Source: an uncultured Clostridia bacterium (lineage in GTDB: Bacteria; Bacillota; Clostridia; TANB77; CAG-508). Taken from it: 7,762 nucleotides of DNA. Shown in pieces: positions 4,813 through 7,762 of this stretch. The stretch is from positions 1 through 7,762 of the forward strand of contig CALYAH010000065.1 in assembly GCA_944393455.1 (NCBI GenBank). Direction: 5' to 3'. A program made the position numbers and the translations under genes. Numbering within the stretch: the first letter of the stretch is position 1; every line of letters begins with the position of its first letter. Below the pieces are notes generated by a model. That model ran no database searches and was not told the origin of the DNA. It saw only the letters and a list, made by a program, of their open reading frames with translations.

Positions 4813-6747
4813 ATGAGAATGCAAAAGGACAACAACTTACTATCAATTTCAATTTCACAAAATCGGGAGATTGAGATTGGAAAAGAATTAAAAATTACAT
4901 TTAGAATTTCTAGACATATTGGCTATGTTTCAGATTTTATGGTTTTGTTCAACAGAGAAGGAGAGCAACCATCTATTATAAAACAAATGATAAAAGTAAG
5001 AGAAGATGATAATTTTGAAAATTATCGTACAGAAGTACGATTTAATGAACTAGGAAATTATTTCTTCTTTTTTCTTGTTAAAATAGATGGAGAGCAGAAA
5101 ACTATTAAAGTTGATATAAAATCAAAAAGAGAAGAAAGACCAATTATTCTTTCACCAGATATTGAAGCACCATATTGGAAAATTCTAGTAGTAAATGAGT
5201 TTTTTACGCCTAGCTGGGCAAAAGATGCTATTTTTTATCAAGTAGTAGTGGATCGATTCTGTAAGGATAGTTTTAATTCTGCAGATAAAAAAACATATAG
5301 AAAATACTTGCCTTGGGATGCAGAAGTAAATTGGAAAAGAGCAGAAGACGGCGAATTTAATAATAACGATTTCCGTGGAGGAAATATACGTGGAATTATT
5401 AAAAAGTTGCCATATTTAGGTAGTTTAGGAGTAAATGTTATATATATTTCTCCTATTAATAAGAGTTATAATCGTTATGATGGATATGCAACAATTGATC
5501 ATATGCAAATTGATAGTGACTTGGGAGATTTTTGCGATTTACAAGAATTACATGACTTTGCAAGTGATTGTGGAATGCATATAATTCTCGATGTAGCTTT
5601 TAACCATTGTAGTATTGACAATCCAATTTTTATAGAGGCACAAAATAATCCGAAATCTAAATATCGTGATTGGTTTCAATGGGATGAAAACGGAAATTAT
5701 AAATATTGGTATGATTTTAAGGATATGCCTATTTTTAATTTTTATTCTGCAGGTTATCAAGAATATGTATATGGCGCAAATGGCGTAATAGACAAATTTA
5801 AGCCTTATGTAGATGGTTTTAGAATAGATTTAGGAGAATTATTTCCATTATTTTTCTTAGAGGGAATAAAGAAAAGGATGAACAAGGACGATCTTGCATA
5901 CATTAAATCTGATGGTTATCGTTTTTGTGTTGCAGAATCATGGGAAAGAGCACCAATCGAAGTTTTAGGAAAAGGAATTGATGCTCCGACAAATTATCCT
6001 ATTTCTGATGCTATTTTAAAATATGTTAAATATGGATATCATGAATATTTAAGAGATGCAATTTATAAGAATGAAGACAATTATCCGATAACTACAATAG
6101 ATACTTGTCTAAATTCTTTAGGCACACATGATACTCCGAGAGCCTTAACTATGTTAAGCGATAGATATCATGTAGATGGTTTTAGAAAATTATGGGAAAT
6201 AGACAAAGAATGGTCTATGTGGCACTACTATGACAATGAAGGAAGAGTTAGATTCGATACAGATGGCTTTAGAGAATTTGGATATAAAAATAGCCAATTA
6301 GAGTATCAAGAATATGAAGAAGCAATAGCTAAATTAAAAGTAGCTGTTATTCTTCAATATTTCTTACCAGGAAATCCTTGCATTTTTTATGGAGATGAGG
6401 TAGGTTTAACCGGATATAAAGATCCATTTAGTAGAAAACCATATCCATATGGTAAAGAGGATCTGGAGTTATTAGAATTTTATAGAAAAATAGGAACTTT
6501 TAGAAATAGATATAAAGGAAAGGAAAGTGTAATAGAAATCCTAGAATGTGATAACGAAATTTTTACATTTGAAAGAGTAAACGAAAACAGCGAGATTTTT
6601 GTTGCTATAAATAGAGGAGATAGAAAAAGAAAAATTAAAATTCCAAAAGAATTTAAAAATTTTGAGGAAAAAAATATTTTCTTATTAAATGGAGATACTA
6701 ATTGTTTGTTACCAAAAGGAGGAATTGTAATTCTAAAGGAAAAATAG
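4813..6747 (+). CDS. Cytoplasmic GH13 alpha-amylase-family glycosidase (maltodextrinase/neopullulanase-like)
   Basis: It likely hydrolyses alpha-1,4 (perhaps alpha-1,6) bonds in maltodextrin or glycogen fragments. In 644 residues, positions 1 to about 130 form a beta-rich N-terminal domain, the catalytic barrel spans about 135-560, and the rest is a small beta domain. GH13 regions seen: I, DVAFNH (260-265); V, DMPIFNF (304-310); II, DGFRIDL with Arg337 and the presumed nucleophile Asp339; III, VAESWE with the presumed acid/base Glu375; IV, GTHDTPR with His439-Asp440. All three catalytic carboxylates are present. The Asp-Leu-Gly-Glu after the nucleophile replaces the common D-x-A-x-E. There is no signal peptide, so it is intracellular. 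AAGGAG (4802-4807) lies 5 nt before ATG 4813; the ATG at 4819 is a possible alternative start. It stands alone, with its own promoter and terminator. Subfamily and exact substrate cannot be fixed by eye. Confidence 0.9.
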   Translation: MRMQKDNNLLSISISQNREIEIGKELKITFRISRHIGYVSDFMVLFNREGEQPSIIKQMIKVREDDNFENYRTEVRFNELGNYFFFFLVKIDGEQKTIKVDIKSKREERPIILSPDIEAPYWKILVVNEFFTPSWAKDAIFYQVVVDRFCKDSFNSADKKTYRKYLPWDAEVNWKRAEDGEFNNNDFRGGNIRGIIKKLPYLGSLGVNVIYISPINKSYNRYDGYATIDHMQIDSDLGDFCDLQELHDFASDCGMHIILDVAFNHCSIDNPIFIEAQNNPKSKYRDWFQWDENGNYKYWYDFKDMPIFNFYSAGYQEYVYGANGVIDKFKPYVDGFRIDLGELFPLFFLEGIKKRMNKDDLAYIKSDGYRFCVAESWERAPIEVLGKGIDAPTNYPISDAILKYVKYGYHEYLRDAIYKNEDNYPITTIDTCLNSLGTHDTPRALTMLSDRYHVDGFRKLWEIDKEWSMWHYYDNEGRVRFDTDGFREFGYKNSQLEYQEYEEAIAKLKVAVILQYFLPGNPCIFYGDEVGLTGYKDPFSRKPYPYGKEDLELLEFYRKIGTFRNRYKGKESVIEILECDNEIFTFERVNENSEIFVAINRGDRKRKIKIPKEFKNFEEKNIFLLNGDTNCLLPKGGIVILKEK

Positions 6748-6758
6748 AAAAAGCTACT

Positions 6759-6785
6759 AAAAGAGACTTTTATTAGTCTCTTTTT
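6759..6785 (+). terminator. Rho-independent terminator of the GH13 gene
   Basis: A ten-base stem AAAAGAGACT (6759-6768) pairs perfectly with AGTCTCTTTT (6775-6784) around the loop TTTATT, and the 3' side runs into a T-rich tract. It begins 12 nt after the stop codon. Being A-rich on the other side too, it could also work leftward. Confidence 0.88.
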
Positions 6786-6858
6786 ATTAATTTAGTTTGT
6801 TTTAGTAATTTTCTATACAATTAACCAACCATTACACAAATTTAAATTTATTTTTATA

Positions 6859-6887
6859 TTGTAAAAAGTCGTAAAATATAGTATAAT
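6859..6887 (+). promoter_or_regulatory. Promoter of trpS
   Basis: TTGTAA (6859-6864, 4 of 6 to TTGACA) and a perfect TATAAT (6882-6887) are 17 nt apart. Transcription would start near 6893, giving a leader of roughly 23 nt holding the AAGGAG site. There is no room for a T-box or tryptophan attenuator. The 73 nt between the upstream terminator and this promoter show nothing else. Confidence 0.8.
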
Positions 6888-6915
6888 AGGCACATATATA
6901 AAGGAGAATGATAGT

Positions 6916-7762
6916 ATGAGTAAAAGAAGAATATTAACAGGTGATAGACCAACTGGAAGATTACACATAGGACATTATTTCGGTTCATTAAAAAAGAGGG
7001 TAGAAATGCAAGAAAGTGGAGAATATGACCCATATATATTAATAGCAGATGTTCAAGCATTAACAGATAACTTTAATAATCCAGAAAAAGTAAGAAAAAA
7101 TGTAAGAGAAGTTGCTATTGATTATTTGTCAGTAGGAATTGACCCTAAAAAAACAACTATATATATCCAATCAATGATACCTGAAGTAGCAGAGTTAACA
7201 GTTTTTTATTCTAATCTAGTAACGATTGCAAGACTTCAAAGAAATCCAACAGTAAAAACAGAAATAGCACAAAAAAAAGAATTATTTGGAGAAAGTGTAA
7301 CTTATGGATTTCTAGGATATCCAGTAAGCCAAGCAGCAGATATTACAGCATTTGAGGGAGAATTAGTGCCGGTTGGAGAAGACCAACTACCTCTAATTGA
7401 ACAATGTAGAGAAATTGTTAGAAAATTTAATAATATATATGGTGAAGTTCTAGTAGAACCAAAAGCAGTATTATCTAGTGGAAAAAGAATAAAAGGTTTA
7501 GATGGAAATGAAAAAATGGGAAAATCACTAGGAAATGCAATTTACTTATCAGACAGTGAAGAAGAAATTACAAAAAAGGTAATGAGTGCTGTAACAGACC
7601 CAAATAGAATAAAAAAAGATGATTTAGGAAATCCTGATATCTGTATGGTAGCATATTATCATAATTTATTTAGTTCAAAAGAAGAAGTAAAAACAGAAAT
7701 AGCACAAAAAAAAGAATTATTTGGAGAAAGTGTAACTTATGGATTTCTAGGATATCCAGTAA
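6916..7762 (+). CDS. trpS: Tryptophanyl-tRNA synthetase, 3' end missing at the window edge
   Basis: This class I aminoacyl-tRNA synthetase charges tRNA-Trp in the cytosol. The frame stays open to the window end (282 codons plus 1 nt); full-length enzymes have about 330-345 residues. Seen: RPTGRLHIGHY with the HIGH signature at 17-20, ADVQALT (44-50), YPVSQAADI (135-143), LVPVGEDQ (150-157), and the second ATP signature as KMGKS (200-204) rather than KMSKS. The SAVTDP and NPDICMVAYYHNLF blocks follow. AAGGAG (6901-6906), 9 nt before ATG 6916, gives the start; the ATG at 6908 stops at once. From codon 258 on (7687-7762) the translation repeats codons 113-137 exactly and in frame. Related enzymes instead carry a C-terminal tail here (often with a cysteine-containing segment), so this end is probably not the native gene. 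The family assignment is secure; the last 25 codons are doubtful. Confidence 0.92.
   Translation, partial: MSKRRILTGDRPTGRLHIGHYFGSLKKRVEMQESGEYDPYILIADVQALTDNFNNPEKVRKNVREVAIDYLSVGIDPKKTTIYIQSMIPEVAELTVFYSNLVTIARLQRNPTVKTEIAQKKELFGESVTYGFLGYPVSQAADITAFEGELVPVGEDQLPLIEQCREIVRKFNNIYGEVLVEPKAVLSSGKRIKGLDGNEKMGKSLGNAIYLSDSEEEITKKVMSAVTDPNRIKKDDLGNPDICMVAYYHNLFSSKEEVKTEIAQKKELFGESVTYGFLGYPV
7251..7327 (+). repeat. 77-nt exact direct repeat, internal copy (native trpS position)
   Basis: This copy lies in the expected place of the TrpRS fold, leading into YPVSQAADI. It is identical over 77 nt to 7686-7762; the base before the two copies differs (C at 7250, A at 7685). The offset between copies is 435 nt, exactly 145 codons. 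Confidence 0.97.
7686..7762 (+). repeat. 77-nt exact direct repeat, terminal copy (probable assembly edge)
   Basis: This is the identical second copy, ending at the very last base of the window. Exact 77-nt identity ending at a sequence edge is what a de Bruijn assembler with k = 77 leaves at a loop or unresolved repeat. A real in-frame tandem duplication in trpS is the alternative. Confidence 0.95.

Noticed and set aside
4564..4835. Two overlapping minus-strand open frames (86 and 63 aa) in the right arm of the palindrome
   Set aside because: They read through the inverted repeat and the GH13 promoter/leader, have no convincing ribosome binding site, and have low-complexity products that match no family I know. 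They are best explained as chance frames in repeat DNA.
5548..5760. Minus-strand 70-aa frame inside the GH13 gene
   Set aside because: It is antisense to GH13 regions I and V; a shadow frame.
134..6747. Absence of TGA stops (six genes end in TAA or TAG) as a sign of an altered genetic code
   Set aside because: Six genes are too few. Tryptophan positions in conserved motifs use TGG and no gene needs TGA read-through. The frequent TAG and the tandem stops at 2693-2698 and 3222-3227 are only mildly unusual.
6854..7060. Minus-strand 68-aa frame across the trpS promoter and start
   Set aside because: It covers a well-supported promoter, ribosome binding site and the HIGH motif of trpS; a shadow frame.
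1..7762. CRISPR array, tRNA or rRNA genes
   Set aside because: No regularly spaced direct repeats, cloverleaf-like sequences or rRNA-like GC-richer stretches were seen on either strand. The only direct repeat is the 77-nt pair in trpS.

Overview
The window is very AT-rich (by eye around 30% GC, not computed), with A/T-ending codons, strong AAGGAG-type ribosome binding sites, TTGACA/TATAAT promoters and U-tract terminators. Together these point to a low-GC Gram-positive bacterium (Firmicutes, Clostridia/Bacilli type). Species cannot be named. The right-hand end looks like a contig edge: the last 77 bases exactly repeat an internal segment.

Region 1 (71-4218) is a five-gene operon reading rightward from a near-consensus promoter (71-98). 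In order it encodes an ABC exporter ATPase of the TagH/Wzt/KpsT type, its ABC-2 permease (TagG/Wzm type), a divergent PRPP synthetase, a four-helix GtrA-family protein, and a GtrB/DPM1-like family 2 polyprenyl-phosphate glycosyltransferase. It ends at a hairpin plus T7 terminator touching the last stop codon. The theme is a lipid-linked surface glycan: the ABC pair exports a polymer, while the GtrB/GtrA pair makes and flips a sugar-phospholipid for decoration outside the membrane. No GT-C-type transferase that would use that lipid-sugar is present.

Region 2 (4189-4699) is the most unusual part: a ~511 bp gene-free element that is one long imperfect palindrome. Its arms are 242 and 243 nt around a 26-nt centre, with 46 nt of perfect identity at the tips and 14 nt of perfect identity at the centre. 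Each tip carries a hairpin plus T7 terminator facing transcription entering from its own side. It looks like a foldback or MITE-like non-autonomous mobile repeat.

Region 3 (4709-6785) is a single-gene unit with its own promoter just outside the element. It encodes a cytoplasmic GH13 alpha-amylase-family enzyme and ends in a clear terminator.

Region 4 (6859-7762) is the promoter and 5' part of trpS (tryptophanyl-tRNA synthetase). The reading frame is plausible up to about codon 257. It then runs into an exact, in-frame copy of codons 113-137, where family members instead have a C-terminal tail, so the last 77 nt should not be trusted as native trpS sequence without checking.
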